NCBI GenBank assembly: GCA_014695325.1
Contig: JACJNZ010000014.1
Location: forward strand, 62,001-126,000
DNA length: 64,000 bases
Direction: 5' to 3'
Source: Cyanobacteria bacterium FACHB-502
Lineage (GTDB): Bacteria; Cyanobacteriota; Cyanobacteriia; Elainellales; Elainellaceae
Shown: positions 8,884 to 18,627 of the stretch, in pieces
Numbering within the stretch: position 1 is the stretch's first letter
Layout of the letters: each line of letters starts with the position of its first letter
Translations under genes and position numbers: made by a program
The notes under the pieces: model-generated
Databases searched by the model: none
Told to the model about the DNA's origin: nothing
Seen by the model: only the letters and a program-made list of their open reading frames with translations

Positions 8884-10899
8884 ATGTCGTCCGCAAGGAG
8901 TAAGCAACCGGATCGAAAAATTTTAGCTCAGCAATTTGTTATGACCAGTACGCATGAAGTGTTAAGACTTGCCCTAACTCAACCTGTGAATCACCCGCTG
9001 GAGCCGCTCACCGTTGAAGAAGTGGCTGCGGCAGTGGCTCTGGTGCGACAGGAGTCCAATCTAGGGGTTGATGTCGGGGCATCGTTTCGGTTTCCCTGTG
9101 TCACCTTGAAGGAGCCGCCGAAGTCTACGGTGCTGAACTTTCAGGTGGGTGATCCGATCGAGCGGCAAGCCCTCTTAATCCTGCTAGATAATGAGACTGG
9201 AACCACCTATGAGGCGATCGTTTCCCTGACCCAGAAGCGGGTTGTATTCTGGCAGGCGATTCCCGATGTACAGCCCAATATTATGCCGGATGAGCTGTCA
9301 GAATGTGAGGCAGCCGTGAAAGCGCACCCGGACTTTCGGGCAGCCCTGGCAAAACGTGGCATTACGGATTTGGGTCTGGTGGTCGTTGACCCGTGGGCGA
9401 TCGGTAATTTTGGCTTTGAGGACGAGAAGGGAATCCGGCTGTCGCGGGCACTGTGCTATTTACGCGAAAAACCCGACGGCAACTTCTATGCTCGCCCGAT
9501 CGATGGTTTGGTTCCAGTTGTGAACCTGAACAAAATGGAAGTGCTGCGGATCGAGGATATGGACGTTGTCCCTGTGCCACCGGAAGCGAGTGAATATGCC
9601 GACCGCTTTCAGCCACCGCTCAGAACTGACATCAAACCCCTGCACATCACCCAGCCTGAAGGACCGAGCTTTGAAGTGGACGGACACCATATCCGCTGGC
9701 AAAAGTGGGATTTGCGAATCGGATTTACTCCCCGTGAAGGGCTAGTGCTGCACCAGGTGAGCTACGAAGACCAGGGGCGGCTGCGCCCGATTCTCTATCG
9801 CGCTTCTCTGTCGGAGATGGTCGTGCCTTATGGTGATCCCCGCCCGCAGCACTACCGCAAAAATGCCTTTGATGTGGGCGAGCATGGCGTGGGTGTCCTG
9901 GCAAATTCGCTGACGCTGGGCTGCGACTGTTTGGGCGAAATCCGCTATTTTGATGCCGTGTTGACCAATAGCTGGGGCGAAGTTGCAATTACGGAAAATG
10001 CAGTCTGCCTGCACGAAGAAGACTACGGCATTCTTTGGAAGCATACCGACTGGCGACTGAACGAAGCGCAGGTGAGACGATCGCGCCGCTTAGTGCTTTC
10101 CTTTATTGCCACCGTTGATAACTACGAATACGGTTTCTTCTGGTACTTCTATCAAGACGGCACGATTCAGTACGAAGTCAAGCTGACGGGAATTTTGCTT
10201 TGCGGTACGCTGGTCGATTTTCCTCAGTATGGCACCGTTGTTGCTCCCGAGCTGAATGCCCTCAACCACCAGCATTTCTTTAACCTGCGGCTTGACTTTG
10301 ACCTGGATGGCACAGGCAACTCGGTTTGTGAGGTGAATTCTTACGCTGAGGCGATCGGCCCCGAAAACCCCCAGGGCAACGCCTTTTATGCTCAATCAAC
10401 GCTGCTCACGACCGAACAGGAAGCCCAGCGCATTATCGACCCCTTTACCGCCCGCTACTGGAAGGTTGTCAATCCGAACGTCACTAATCGACTCGGTCAA
10501 CCCGTTGGCTTCAAAATTGTCCCTGGTGAAAATGTGTTGCCCTTTGCCCACCCCGACTCGCCAATTCTGAAGCGCGCCGGATTCATGACTAAACACCTGT
10601 GGGTCACGCCCTACGAACCCGATGAGATGTTCGCCGCAGGCAGTTATCCCAACCAGCATCCGGGCGACGAAGGCTTACCCCAATGGACGCGAGCCAATCG
10701 ATCGATCGAAAACACCGATCTCGTTGTCTGGTACACCTTCGGACACCACCACATTCCCCGCCCCGAAGACTTCCCCGTCATGCCCACTGCCTATTCGGGA
10801 TTTATGCTCAAGCCCGTTGGCTTCTTTGATGCCAATCCTGCGCTAGATGTACCGCCGTCGGTAAAGGGGAAGGAGCAGGGGTGTTGTCATGAGGGGTAG
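8884..10899 (+). CDS. Copper amine oxidase (primary-amine oxidase)
   Basis: A 671-residue topaquinone enzyme that oxidises primary amines to aldehydes with release of ammonia and hydrogen peroxide. All catalytic features are present. The self-processing tyrosine is Tyr414 in T-V-D-N-Y-E-Y, the catalytic base is Asp357 in YFDAV, and copper ligands are His462 and His464 (HQH) and His623 (HIPRPEDFPVMP). Domains D2 and D3 precede the large catalytic beta sandwich. No signal peptide is seen, so it is probably cytoplasmic. An alternative ATG at 8941 would shorten it by 19 residues. It stands alone with no aldehyde dehydrogenase or amine transporter beside it. Copper amine oxidases are patchy in cyanobacteria, so transfer is possible but not shown. 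Confidence 0.95.
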   Translation: MSSARSKQPDRKILAQQFVMTSTHEVLRLALTQPVNHPLEPLTVEEVAAAVALVRQESNLGVDVGASFRFPCVTLKEPPKSTVLNFQVGDPIERQALLILLDNETGTTYEAIVSLTQKRVVFWQAIPDVQPNIMPDELSECEAAVKAHPDFRAALAKRGITDLGLVVVDPWAIGNFGFEDEKGIRLSRALCYLREKPDGNFYARPIDGLVPVVNLNKMEVLRIEDMDVVPVPPEASEYADRFQPPLRTDIKPLHITQPEGPSFEVDGHHIRWQKWDLRIGFTPREGLVLHQVSYEDQGRLRPILYRASLSEMVVPYGDPRPQHYRKNAFDVGEHGVGVLANSLTLGCDCLGEIRYFDAVLTNSWGEVAITENAVCLHEEDYGILWKHTDWRLNEAQVRRSRRLVLSFIATVDNYEYGFFWYFYQDGTIQYEVKLTGILLCGTLVDFPQYGTVVAPELNALNHQHFFNLRLDFDLDGTGNSVCEVNSYAEAIGPENPQGNAFYAQSTLLTTEQEAQRIIDPFTARYWKVVNPNVTNRLGQPVGFKIVPGENVLPFAHPDSPILKRAGFMTKHLWVTPYEPDEMFAAGSYPNQHPGDEGLPQWTRANRSIENTDLVVWYTFGHHHIPRPEDFPVMPTAYSGFMLKPVGFFDANPALDVPPSVKGKEQGCCHEG

Positions 10900-10930
10900 A
10901 TGGGTGGATGGGTGGATGGGTGGATGGGAA
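10899..10930. repeat. 8-bp tandem repeat GATGGGTG, four copies
   Basis: Immediately overlapping the stop codon of the amine oxidase are three perfect copies of GATGGGTG (10899-10922) and a fourth, degenerate copy (10923-10930). No coding meaning is apparent. Confidence 0.85.
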
Positions 10931-10962
10931 AGTGGGGATGAGGAGACTCCGCCCCCTGCCCG

Positions 10963-11781
10963 CTACGATCGCCTCACCACTGCTAACGCCCGCTCCGAAC
11001 TAGTCGGCTGATACCCATCCACGGGATAGCGATCGAGATGACGATACATTACGGCTTCTTGTGCGCTCACCCGGCAGGAGAAAAATTCAACGGCTGCCTG
11101 TCCGTTAGGCAGGACGCTTGCTTTAGGGAACCAGTCTTTGGGCATTTCGGTGTGCCACTGCCAGGGAAGTTTGCTAGGCAAAGCCTGGATCAGGCGGTGG
11201 TGGCGCCATATCGATCGCTTGCCGATCGCCTCGGGGGGAGAACTGCTTTGCCTCGTCCCAAACTCTTGCAGTTCGCGCTTGAGTAGAGAAGCGACCATAA
11301 ATGAAGCGGCTGATCGATCGCCGTCGATCGCAGCCATAAAGTGTGGCATTGCGCCTTCGGGCTTAGGGGGAGTGGCGATCGTGCTGTGGGTCAGGGCTTG
11401 TTGCAGGTGAGCTGTGGTGCTGAGTGCTTCGGGCAGGGCAAAGATTAGTCCGGCTTCTTTGGAAGCAGTGCGATACAGGTAGCCCACCAAGCAATATCCC
11501 GGTTTGAGCCATAGTCCGGGTAGCTTGAGCAGCACCGATGCCGGATTAAACGGACTAATTAACCACGGGCTTCGCTGCACAAAATCGGTTCTTTCTTCTT
11601 TCGATCGTCCGCCAAAGGTAAAAATGTCGCTCAAGTCGTCGAGGAATTCGGGTTCGGGCACTTCTGTACTGGGTTCAGGCCAGCTAGAGAGCTGAGTTTG
11701 GGTATTTGCTATCGCAAGCTCCGCTTGAATCGTGTTTCTGAGTTTTTGAATTGCTTCTAGGGGAAACTTCCGAATTGTCAT
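10963..11781 (-). CDS. Conserved-looking hypothetical protein, 272 residues
   Basis: I do not recognise the family. The protein is soluble, without signal peptide or membrane segments. The N-terminal 25 residues form a likely amphipathic helix ('FPLEAIQKLRNTIQAELAIAN'). The middle part carries 'KPGYCLVGYLYRTASKEAGLIFALPEAL', and the C-terminal part is rich in Trp and basic residues ('RSIWRHHRLIQALPSKLPWQWHTEMPKDWFP'). Codon use and HIP1 sites are like the neighbours, which argues that it is a real gene. It converges on the amine oxidase. No known catalytic motif is visible. Confidence 0.65.
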   Translation of the reverse strand: MTIRKFPLEAIQKLRNTIQAELAIANTQTQLSSWPEPSTEVPEPEFLDDLSDIFTFGGRSKEERTDFVQRSPWLISPFNPASVLLKLPGLWLKPGYCLVGYLYRTASKEAGLIFALPEALSTTAHLQQALTHSTIATPPKPEGAMPHFMAAIDGDRSAASFMVASLLKRELQEFGTRQSSSPPEAIGKRSIWRHHRLIQALPSKLPWQWHTEMPKDWFPKASVLPNGQAAVEFFSCRVSAQEAVMYRHLDRYPVDGYQPTSSERALAVVRRS

Positions 11782-11956
11782 AACATCTAATGTCCCAATC
11801 TTTGAAAAAGTAAATAAACTTTCTCATTAAGAAAAAAGTAAATGAGTGAGCAGCAGATATATCAGAAACAGAGAGATCTGAGCGAAAAATGCCAACGGTA
11901 ATCGAAGAGCGATAAGTACTCATTCTCTCAGTTAGCCCAAATTTAATCGCAGAATC

Positions 11957-13897
11957 TTAACTTTTGTAGATCAGCAATTGAAAGCAATTTTCATCTTCAA
12001 ATGATTGAGGACCCAAGGCACTCTGCGTCACCTGAACAATCAATTTAACGGGTCGAGTGTCAGGCGGAAAATTTCCCATGCGCTCCAGTCCCAGGGTGAA
12101 AACCATCTGGTAGGTTCCGGGCTGCTGGGGAAACACGATCGCTCCCATTGCTTTGGTGGCTTCTCCCGGACGGGGTGTCCCTTGGACAAAGAGCAAGTTT
12201 GGTGTTGAGTTAGGAATTCGCTGTTGATCGCGGTCGAAAAACTGCACCTTCACGATCGCTCTACCGCGCCTTAGTCCTGTATCGTAGCCAAACCACTGTG
12301 CCTTGCCCGTATTTTTGAGCTGCGCTTGCAGAATTATTTCCTGGGAAGGGCGAACGGTGATCCCTTCTGGAATCAGTTGACCGTTTTGGGTTTGAATTTT
12401 TTCAATTACGCCGTCGAGCTGGCGACGATAAACTCTAGGACGAGGAATCGGATCGTTAAACTTGAGCAGCAGGTTTTTAGTGTGTCTTGAAATTTGATTA
12501 TCCTGCCAGTTCCACAAGCGATCGACGCTGAAATAAGGGGAAGTGTCCCAAATATGCCGATCGCTAAATGCGCCCACAACCTGCACAAAGGTTGAGTAAA
12601 CTGTTAGTAATAAAAATACTGAAACCAGAAGAACAGAAACTCGTTTTCGGCTCTGCTCAAGCTGATTTAATAAATGCGCTAGAACGTAGGCGATCGGATA
12701 ACACAGGACGGGCAAAAAATCGACGAGAAACCTTGATCCGTAGGTAATCGCTCCCCACCAGGGCACATAGAAACAGTACTGAATAAACAGCACCAAACAG
12801 GCAATCCCAAGCAGAATCAGCAGCCGTTCATCAGTTTGCGATCGTCTTTTGTAAACCTGATACCATCCCGGAATTGAAAATAGCAGCACCGGGGAAAAGA
12901 TCAGCAAGCCACGACTCGGACTGATGAGATATCCCCAAAACGCCGTATTAAAATAGTTCAGCGTCCAATCATAGGTGCTTGAATGCTGAAATAGGCTGCT
13001 GTAGCCACCGACAATCAAAACCCGCAGACTGAATCCGAAATAATAAATATTCCAGGCACTATTGAACAAAAAAGACAGTCCGCCAATCAGAAAAAACAGC
13101 GTTTCCCTGCGATAGGTAACGACAACGTAGACCAATATTGCAGCAAGAAACAGTAAACCTGTTGGACGAATTGCAGGCAATAAACCGCTAAAAAAGCCGG
13201 CAGTGACCAACATGGTTTTGCGCCGATGCGAGAGACTTTCGCCCTCTAGTCGATTAGCTTTCCAGAGGCACAGCAGAATGCAAACCAGAGCCAAGTTTGA
13301 AAGTGTATGGGCCCAAAGTCCCTGAGAACTCACCGCCCAATTTAGTGTGGCAAAGCCGTAGATAAAGGTGATTAATAAACTGATCGATCGATCGAATTTC
13401 AGCCTTGCCAGTAGATAAAAAATAACGTTGGTCAGAGCAGCTAAGATGGCTCCGGCAAGCTTTTCATAAAACTGTCGCTGCGGCTCAAATGCCGGATTCG
13501 TAATGTCTAAACCCAGCGGTTGATGCTGAAGAATTGCGCTCAGCTTGAGGTAGAGAAAAAACAGCGCATAGAGCGGAAAACTGAGTAATGCAGTACCGAT
13601 CGGATAAGCAGAAGTGAGATGTCCGGTCGGCGATTCGGTAAAGAAATAGGGAATACCGTTCTGCCCAAAAATATCATTGGGCATATAGTAATGTCCGCCG
13701 CGAAAAGCATCGAAATGCAGCGTATGATTCTCCAGCCAGTTAAAGGCAAGCAGGCTACTCGGCACACTGTCATTCGAGCTGATGATTGCTCCGTTCGCCA
13801 GATAGATAAACAGCGTACTGCCAAATAGCATTAGCCATTCAGCCCATTGTCCATAGCGAATCTGCCTCACCTTGGCCTGAGCGGGAAATGGTTTCAT
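11957..13897 (-). CDS. Polytopic membrane protein resembling GT-C glycosyltransferases
   Basis: A 646-residue protein with about ten to twelve membrane segments. The N-terminus, with an acidic residue after the first membrane helix ('ANGAIISSNDSVPSSLLAFNWLEN') and 'YPIGTALLSFPLYALFFLY', has the plan of PMT/GT39-like GT-C enzymes, which transfer sugars from polyprenyl phosphate donors outside the membrane. The last 160 residues are soluble and beta-rich ('SQEIILQAQLKNTGKAQWFGYDTG', 'PGTYQMVFTLGLERMGNFP'), like a carbohydrate-binding or accessory domain. Donor and acceptor are unknown. It is flanked by unrelated genes. The GT-C reading is by topology and motif resemblance only. Confidence 0.65.
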   Translation of the reverse strand: MKPFPAQAKVRQIRYGQWAEWLMLFGSTLFIYLANGAIISSNDSVPSSLLAFNWLENHTLHFDAFRGGHYYMPNDIFGQNGIPYFFTESPTGHLTSAYPIGTALLSFPLYALFFLYLKLSAILQHQPLGLDITNPAFEPQRQFYEKLAGAILAALTNVIFYLLARLKFDRSISLLITFIYGFATLNWAVSSQGLWAHTLSNLALVCILLCLWKANRLEGESLSHRRKTMLVTAGFFSGLLPAIRPTGLLFLAAILVYVVVTYRRETLFFLIGGLSFLFNSAWNIYYFGFSLRVLIVGGYSSLFQHSSTYDWTLNYFNTAFWGYLISPSRGLLIFSPVLLFSIPGWYQVYKRRSQTDERLLILLGIACLVLFIQYCFYVPWWGAITYGSRFLVDFLPVLCYPIAYVLAHLLNQLEQSRKRVSVLLVSVFLLLTVYSTFVQVVGAFSDRHIWDTSPYFSVDRLWNWQDNQISRHTKNLLLKFNDPIPRPRVYRRQLDGVIEKIQTQNGQLIPEGITVRPSQEIILQAQLKNTGKAQWFGYDTGLRRGRAIVKVQFFDRDQQRIPNSTPNLLFVQGTPRPGEATKAMGAIVFPQQPGTYQMVFTLGLERMGNFPPDTRPVKLIVQVTQSALGPQSFEDENCFQLLIYKS

Positions 13898-14014
13898 CTC
13901 TCCTGACCGATCGCGATCGTCCCAAGCAGACTATCACATTAGCAGAATGATTCTCCATCGCTATCGGTAACTGCCTCAGCAAGGATTTGAATTTGAAAAG
14001 TCAAAATCATTTCC

Positions 14015-15085
14015 CTAAAACTCCTGCCCCACGTAGATCGATCGCACTTCTCCGTTGCGCCGCACGATCGCTTCTTGATTTGAAACCGAAACCAGTATCC
14101 AGCCGCTATCGCCGATCGGTTCACCCACCTGTGCCCGGCGTGGACTGCCGTTAACTTCAAACAAGGCTGCCGATCGATCGCCCAGCTCCAGAACACCAAT
14201 CAGTTTGTAGCTGGAAGCTGCCGCAATATTGGGCACGTTTGCCGCAGGTGCAGGAGTGGTCGGGGCAGTATTTGGGGCAGTATTTGGGGCAGTTGCGGAG
14301 GCACTGGGCTGCTGAATGACGACGTTAGGCTGTGCGGTGATCACCTGAGGCGGCGGATAAACCGGAACGTAGACCCGCTCTAGAACGGTTTGGGAAGGAG
14401 TCGGCGAGGCAGCGGGCTTTTCGGGCTGGTTTTGCTGAGCCAGTCGGTTTGCTTTGGCTGCTTGCCCAATGCGATCGAGCGAGCGATTTACATAGTCTAA
14501 AAACTGCTGCTGCTGTGCTGCCTGAATTTGTTCTGCGGTTGGCGGGGGAGCTTTTGCCACAGGTGCGGAAGTTTGCGCGGGCCCATTTCCCCAGCGCGGA
14601 AGCTGCTCTGTATTGCGAAGCCATAGCCAGAGAATTCCTGTGGTTAGCAAAGAAGCGCAGAGCGTCGAAAGCAGCAGCATATCAAACGATCGTCTTTTTG
14701 CCGCAGGATGGGCTGACTGACTGACTGCCAGCACCACATCCGGGTCAGGCTCCACCTCACCTGGAACAAGCTGACGCGGCGTGAGGCGAGGCATCAGGGC
14801 AGCGATTCCTCCAGGAGCGGCGATCGACCCCACAGGAAGTTCCGCAGGCGGAGCGGGCTTTTCGGCAGGCTCAGGCTCAACGGATAACAACGTTTCCCGT
14901 GCCAGAGCTTGCTCCAGTCCACCAAACAGGTCATCCATCAGGCGATCGGCACTCTGGTTAAACGGACTGCTTGCCGCAGATTCTAACGGCTCTAGCAGGG
15001 CTGTCTGCGCCATGCTTGCTTCGGCTTGTGCCTGAGCAGGCTGATCGTCGGTGGGTGAGGAAGGCTGAAAAGGAGGCTGGGACAT
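14015..15085 (-). CDS. Single-pass anchored protein with PilP/GspC-like C-terminal domain
   Basis: About 356 residues from the ATG at 15085; a start at 15157 would add an unlikely leader. A cytoplasmic Pro/Ala/Gln-rich N-terminus is followed by one membrane segment near residues 133-152 ('MLLLSTLCASLLTTGILWLWL'). A periplasmic Pro/Thr/Ala linker follows, including a direct repeat of the tetrapeptide NTAP. The C-terminal 65 residues ('YKLIGVLELGDRSAALFEVNG', 'VGEPIGDSGWILVSVSNQEAIVRR', 'IYVGQEF') resemble the small beta domain of PilP and GspC, which link inner-membrane and secretin parts of pilus or type II secretion machines. No pilus or secretion genes are adjacent. The role is inferred from domain resemblance only. 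Confidence 0.65.
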   Translation of the reverse strand: MSQPPFQPSSPTDDQPAQAQAEASMAQTALLEPLESAASSPFNQSADRLMDDLFGGLEQALARETLLSVEPEPAEKPAPPAELPVGSIAAPGGIAALMPRLTPRQLVPGEVEPDPDVVLAVSQSAHPAAKRRSFDMLLLSTLCASLLTTGILWLWLRNTEQLPRWGNGPAQTSAPVAKAPPPTAEQIQAAQQQQFLDYVNRSLDRIGQAAKANRLAQQNQPEKPAASPTPSQTVLERVYVPVYPPPQVITAQPNVVIQQPSASATAPNTAPNTAPTTPAPAANVPNIAAASSYKLIGVLELGDRSAALFEVNGSPRRAQVGEPIGDSGWILVSVSNQEAIVRRNGEVRSIYVGQEF

Positions 15086-15482
15086 AGGACGACAGGATGA
15101 GTGACAGTGATCAAGAGCGATGCGGAGAAGAACTTCTGGGATAATTCGCCCAAACATAAAATCCTTCTCGATCGAGACTGCCCTCTTTTATAACCTGTAA
15201 ATGCAGCGTTGTAACCTATTGAAACTAGGAAACGATCGCTATTTGTAGTCAGTTCAAAGGTGCGGGCAGTTGAAAACTAGTATTTTTCTCCCAACTGTAT
15301 CAGGATTGCCCCGATTTCTGAAAATGGTTTATAAAAATCAGCAAATCGGCCGGCTTCGGAGTTTGCTTCAGAGCTTGAGTGTCGTGGAGACGATCGGCGT
15401 GAACCTGACAATGAGGGACAAGTGGGGCAGTTCGGGTCACAAGGCTCTACCGAATGACTTCGTCTATCGATCTGGTGCGCGA

Positions 15483-17393
15483 TCACCCCTTCAGGGAACT
15501 GCGAAGCATACGCACTTCCAGATACACCAGCAGCGCATTCACGTCTGCCGGATTCACGCCACCAATGCGGGCCGCCTGTCCAACAGTGAGGGGTTTTACC
15601 TTTGCCAGCTTTTCACGGGATTCTTTTGAAAGCGTCGAGATGGCGTGGTAGTCCAGATCGGGGGGGAGCGGGCGATGCTCCTGGCGGGCGATTTGCTCGA
15701 TCTGGGTTTGCTGCCGCTGAATGTAGCCGGAGTATTTGATGTCGATTTCTGCGCCTTCTTGCTCTGCCAGGGCCAGGCTAGGGTTGCTGAGCTGATAGCG
15801 ATCGAAATCCGCATAGTGAATTCCAGGACGACGCAGCAAATCTGCCAGCGTAATCGATCCTTTGATTGCCTGCTGAGTTTCTGCCGCAATTTGCTTGCCG
15901 ATCGGCTCGTGTTCTTTGACGCGGGTTTCGTGCAGCCGTTCTTTTTCAGCGGCAATGTTTGCTTGTTTACGGGTGAAAAGTTCCCAGCGGCGATCGTCGA
16001 TTAATCCAATCTCGCGTCCGAGGGGGGTCAGGCGTTGGTCGGCGTTGTCCGATCGCAGAATCAGGCGATATTCCGATCGCGAAGTCAGCATCCGGTAGGG
16101 TTCGCGTAGGTCTTTAGTACAAAGGTCATCAATTAATGTGCCAATGTAGCTCTGCTCACGCGGAAACACGATCATGTCCTGATGGCGGGCAAAGCGAGCG
16201 GCGTTGATTCCTGCCACCAAGCCCTGGGCGGCGGCTTCTTCGTATCCGGTTGTGCCGTTAATTTGCCCTGCACAAAAGAGCCCCTCAACGTTTTTAGTCA
16301 TCAGCGTTGGGTAGCACTGAGTTGTGGGGATGTAGTCGTATTCCACCGCATACGCCGGACGCAGCATGACGCAGTTTTCCAGGCCGGGGAGCGATCGCAG
16401 CATTTGAAGCTGCAAGTTTTCCGGCAGTCCGGTTGAAAAGCCCTGAATATAAAGTTCAGGAATGTCGCGTCCTTCAGGTTCAATGAAAATCTGGTGTGAT
16501 TCTTTGTCGGCAAAGCGGACGATTTTATCTTCAATGCTGGGACAATAGCGCGGACCTTTCGCATCCACCCAGCCACCGTACACCGGAGACAGATGCAAAT
16601 TTTCTCGAATGATGCGATGGGTTTCCGGGGTGGTGCGGGTCAGGTAGCAGGGCAATTGCTCGCGTTCGACCCAGACTTCAGGATCAAAGCTAAACCAGCG
16701 CACGTTGGAGTCTCCGGGCTGGGGTTCGAGTGCGTCGTAGTGAACCGATCGCCGGTCTACTCGTGCTGGAGTCCCGGTTTTTAGCCGGCCGGTTTCAAAG
16801 CCCATGCGGTTCAGGGTTTCGGTTAAGCCCACTGCCGCAAACTCCCCGGCGCGTCCTGCCGCCATCGACTTGTTGCCGACCCAGATCGTGCCGCCTAGAA
16901 ATGTGCCCGTGGTTAGGATGACGGCTTTGCAGCCAAAGGCAACGCCAAAGTAGGTTTGAACGCCAATAATTTCGTCATTTTTGCCCAACACCAGATCCGT
17001 AACCATGCTTTCGCGCACCATCAGGTTTTCCTGATTTTCAATGATGCGCTTCATTACGGCTGCGTATTCCCGCTTGTCAGTTTGCGCCCGCAACGCCCAG
17101 ACCGCCGGACCCCGCGAGATATTCAGCACCCGCTTTTGCAGATAAGTGCGATCCGCGATTTTGCCGATCTCGCCGCCCAAGGCATCAACTTCATGGGTCA
17201 ACTGCGATTTTGCCGGACCTCCGACCGCTGGATTGCAGGGCTGCCAGGCGATTTTATCCAGATTCAGCGTCAGCAGCAGCGTCCGACAGCCCATTCGAGC
17301 CGTTGCCAGAGCTGCCTCACAGCCTGCGTGCCCGGCTCCGACAACGACGACATCAAAATAGTCTTGAAAATCAGTGGGCGTTTGCACGGTCAT
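15483..17393 (-). CDS. mnmG: tRNA uridine-5-carboxymethylaminomethyl(34) synthesis enzyme MnmG (GidA)
   Basis: MnmG works with MnmE to add the carboxymethylaminomethyl group to wobble uridine 34 of several tRNAs, using FAD and methylene-tetrahydrofolate. The 636-residue length is normal. The FAD-binding motif is '[21 protein letters not shown]' near residue 15, and the family signatures '[20 protein letters not shown]' and '[20 protein letters not shown]' are present, as is the C-terminal helical domain ('[25 protein letters not shown]'). The partner mnmE is not in the window. The gene is monocistronic as far as can be seen. Confidence 0.97.
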   Translation of the reverse strand: MTVQTPTDFQDYFDVVVVGAGHAGCEAALATARMGCRTLLLTLNLDKIAWQPCNPAVGGPAKSQLTHEVDALGGEIGKIADRTYLQKRVLNISRGPAVWALRAQTDKREYAAVMKRIIENQENLMVRESMVTDLVLGKNDEIIGVQTYFGVAFGCKAVILTTGTFLGGTIWVGNKSMAAGRAGEFAAVGLTETLNRMGFETGRLKTGTPARVDRRSVHYDALEPQPGDSNVRWFSFDPEVWVEREQLPCYLTRTTPETHRIIRENLHLSPVYGGWVDAKGPRYCPSIEDKIVRFADKESHQIFIEPEGRDIPELYIQGFSTGLPENLQLQMLRSLPGLENCVMLRPAYAVEYDYIPTTQCYPTLMTKNVEGLFCAGQINGTTGYEEAAAQGLVAGINAARFARHQDMIVFPREQSYIGTLIDDLCTKDLREPYRMLTSRSEYRLILRSDNADQRLTPLGREIGLIDDRRWELFTRKQANIAAEKERLHETRVKEHEPIGKQIAAETQQAIKGSITLADLLRRPGIHYADFDRYQLSNPSLALAEQEGAEIDIKYSGYIQRQQTQIEQIARQEHRPLPPDLDYHAISTLSKESREKLAKVKPLTVGQAARIGGVNPADVNALLVYLEVRMLRSSLKG

Positions 17394-17599
17394 AGCCTGA
17401 AAAGCTGCTCATCCGGGAGATCTTTCCCATTTTAGCGGGTTCGATCGGGCTAAAGAATGACGTTGCGATCGGGTTGTTGCCCGTGGACAGGGAGCATTCG
17501 GTTTCGTCTGATATCAATGCTTACAGTGTTATCACGCGGGTGGCGATCAGGCAGGCGGGTTTAAGCTGATGCTGAGTGAGCAGATTCAGGATAAGGTCT

Positions 17600-18541
17600 A
17601 TGATGAATGCAGCCAGAAATTATCGCAAAAGCAGAAAGCGTCTCTTGCAGGTCTTACTGGTTGTTTTCTTCGCGCTCAATGTTTTGTCCTATGCAGGGGC
17701 TTATGCTCTGACTCACTATAATCCTCCTGGACAGTGGGGTTTGGGACGTCCTAGACCGACCAGTTCTAAACTCCCGCTCGATGTTGGACTTGAATTTGTC
17801 AAGCAGCGTATTTCCATCAATCCAACCGAGTGGCTGGAGACCTGGTTTATTCCTGCTCAAGGATCTATGTCTCGCGGGACGGTTCTACTTTTTCCTGGAA
17901 ATGGAGGGAGCAAGGCTAAACAGCTTTTAGCTCCAGCCGAGGTATTTCACGAGCTAGGATATGATGCCTTGCTGGTTGATTTTAGAGGGGTTGGCAGTTC
18001 CAGTGGCAACACAACAACGATCGGTGTACGAGAAGCCAAAGATGTTGCCCTAACCCTGAGTTACGCTCAACGCTCAAACTTCAAGCGTCCATTTGTGCTG
18101 TACGGGGTGTCAATGGGAAGTGCCGCAATTCTGAGAGCAGTTGCCCGCGAGCAAGTGAACCCTGATGCAGTCATTCTTGAGCTTCCTTTTGCACGACTTT
18201 TAGATGCGGTTAGAAGTCGATTAAGAGCAGTCAGGCTGCCAACCTTTCCGATCGCCGAAATGCTTGTTTTCTGGGGGAGCATTCAACATCGATTTAATGG
18301 TTTTACGCATGATCCAGTTACTTATGCCACTCAGGTCAAATGCCCTGCTGTGCTACTGCACGGCAAACTCGATAAATGGACGACCTTAGAAGAGGTTGAT
18401 CAGATTTTTCAGAATCTGAATGGCTCAAAGCAGCTCGTTATTTTTCCAAACACAGGTCATACTTTGCTCGTTACGGTCGATAAGCAACTTTGGAAGCAAG
18501 GGGTTGACCAACTCCTCACAGAAGTTCAAGGGAGATTTTAG
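17600..18541 (+). CDS. Alpha/beta hydrolase of the BEM46/YjfP-like type
   Basis: A 313-residue protein anchored by one N-terminal membrane segment ('LLQVLLVVFFALNVLSYAGAYAL'). The hydrolase core has a substrate pocket motif 'LLFPGNGGSKAKQL', the nucleophile elbow GVSMGSA with its serine, an acidic residue in 'LLHGKLDKWTTLEE' and the catalytic His in 'FPNTGHTLLV'. The triad is therefore complete. I place the start at the ATG at 17600, preceded by AAGG; an in-frame GTG at 17576 is less likely. The natural ester or amide substrate is unknown. The gene converges on the HtrA protease gene, with a shared terminator between them. Confidence 0.85.
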   Translation: MMNAARNYRKSRKRLLQVLLVVFFALNVLSYAGAYALTHYNPPGQWGLGRPRPTSSKLPLDVGLEFVKQRISINPTEWLETWFIPAQGSMSRGTVLLFPGNGGSKAKQLLAPAEVFHELGYDALLVDFRGVGSSSGNTTTIGVREAKDVALTLSYAQRSNFKRPFVLYGVSMGSAAILRAVAREQVNPDAVILELPFARLLDAVRSRLRAVRLPTFPIAEMLVFWGSIQHRFNGFTHDPVTYATQVKCPAVLLHGKLDKWTTLEEVDQIFQNLNGSKQLVIFPNTGHTLLVTVDKQLWKQGVDQLLTEVQGRF

Positions 18542-18570
18542 ATACAGGTTGCTTGCAACAAGGCAAAAGT

Positions 18571-18599
18571 AAAAAAAGAGGTAGATTGCTCTACCCCTC
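18571..18599 (-). terminator. Terminator between the hydrolase and protease genes
   Basis: On the minus strand GAGGGGTAGA pairs with TCTACCTC (small bulge) around a GCAA loop and is followed by seven T residues. It ends transcripts of the HtrA gene and, since the stem is symmetric and followed by GTTTTT on the plus strand, may also serve the hydrolase gene. Confidence 0.65.
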
Positions 18600-18627
18600 G
18601 CTCGGTGTTTTTCGTCTTTCAAGCAGT

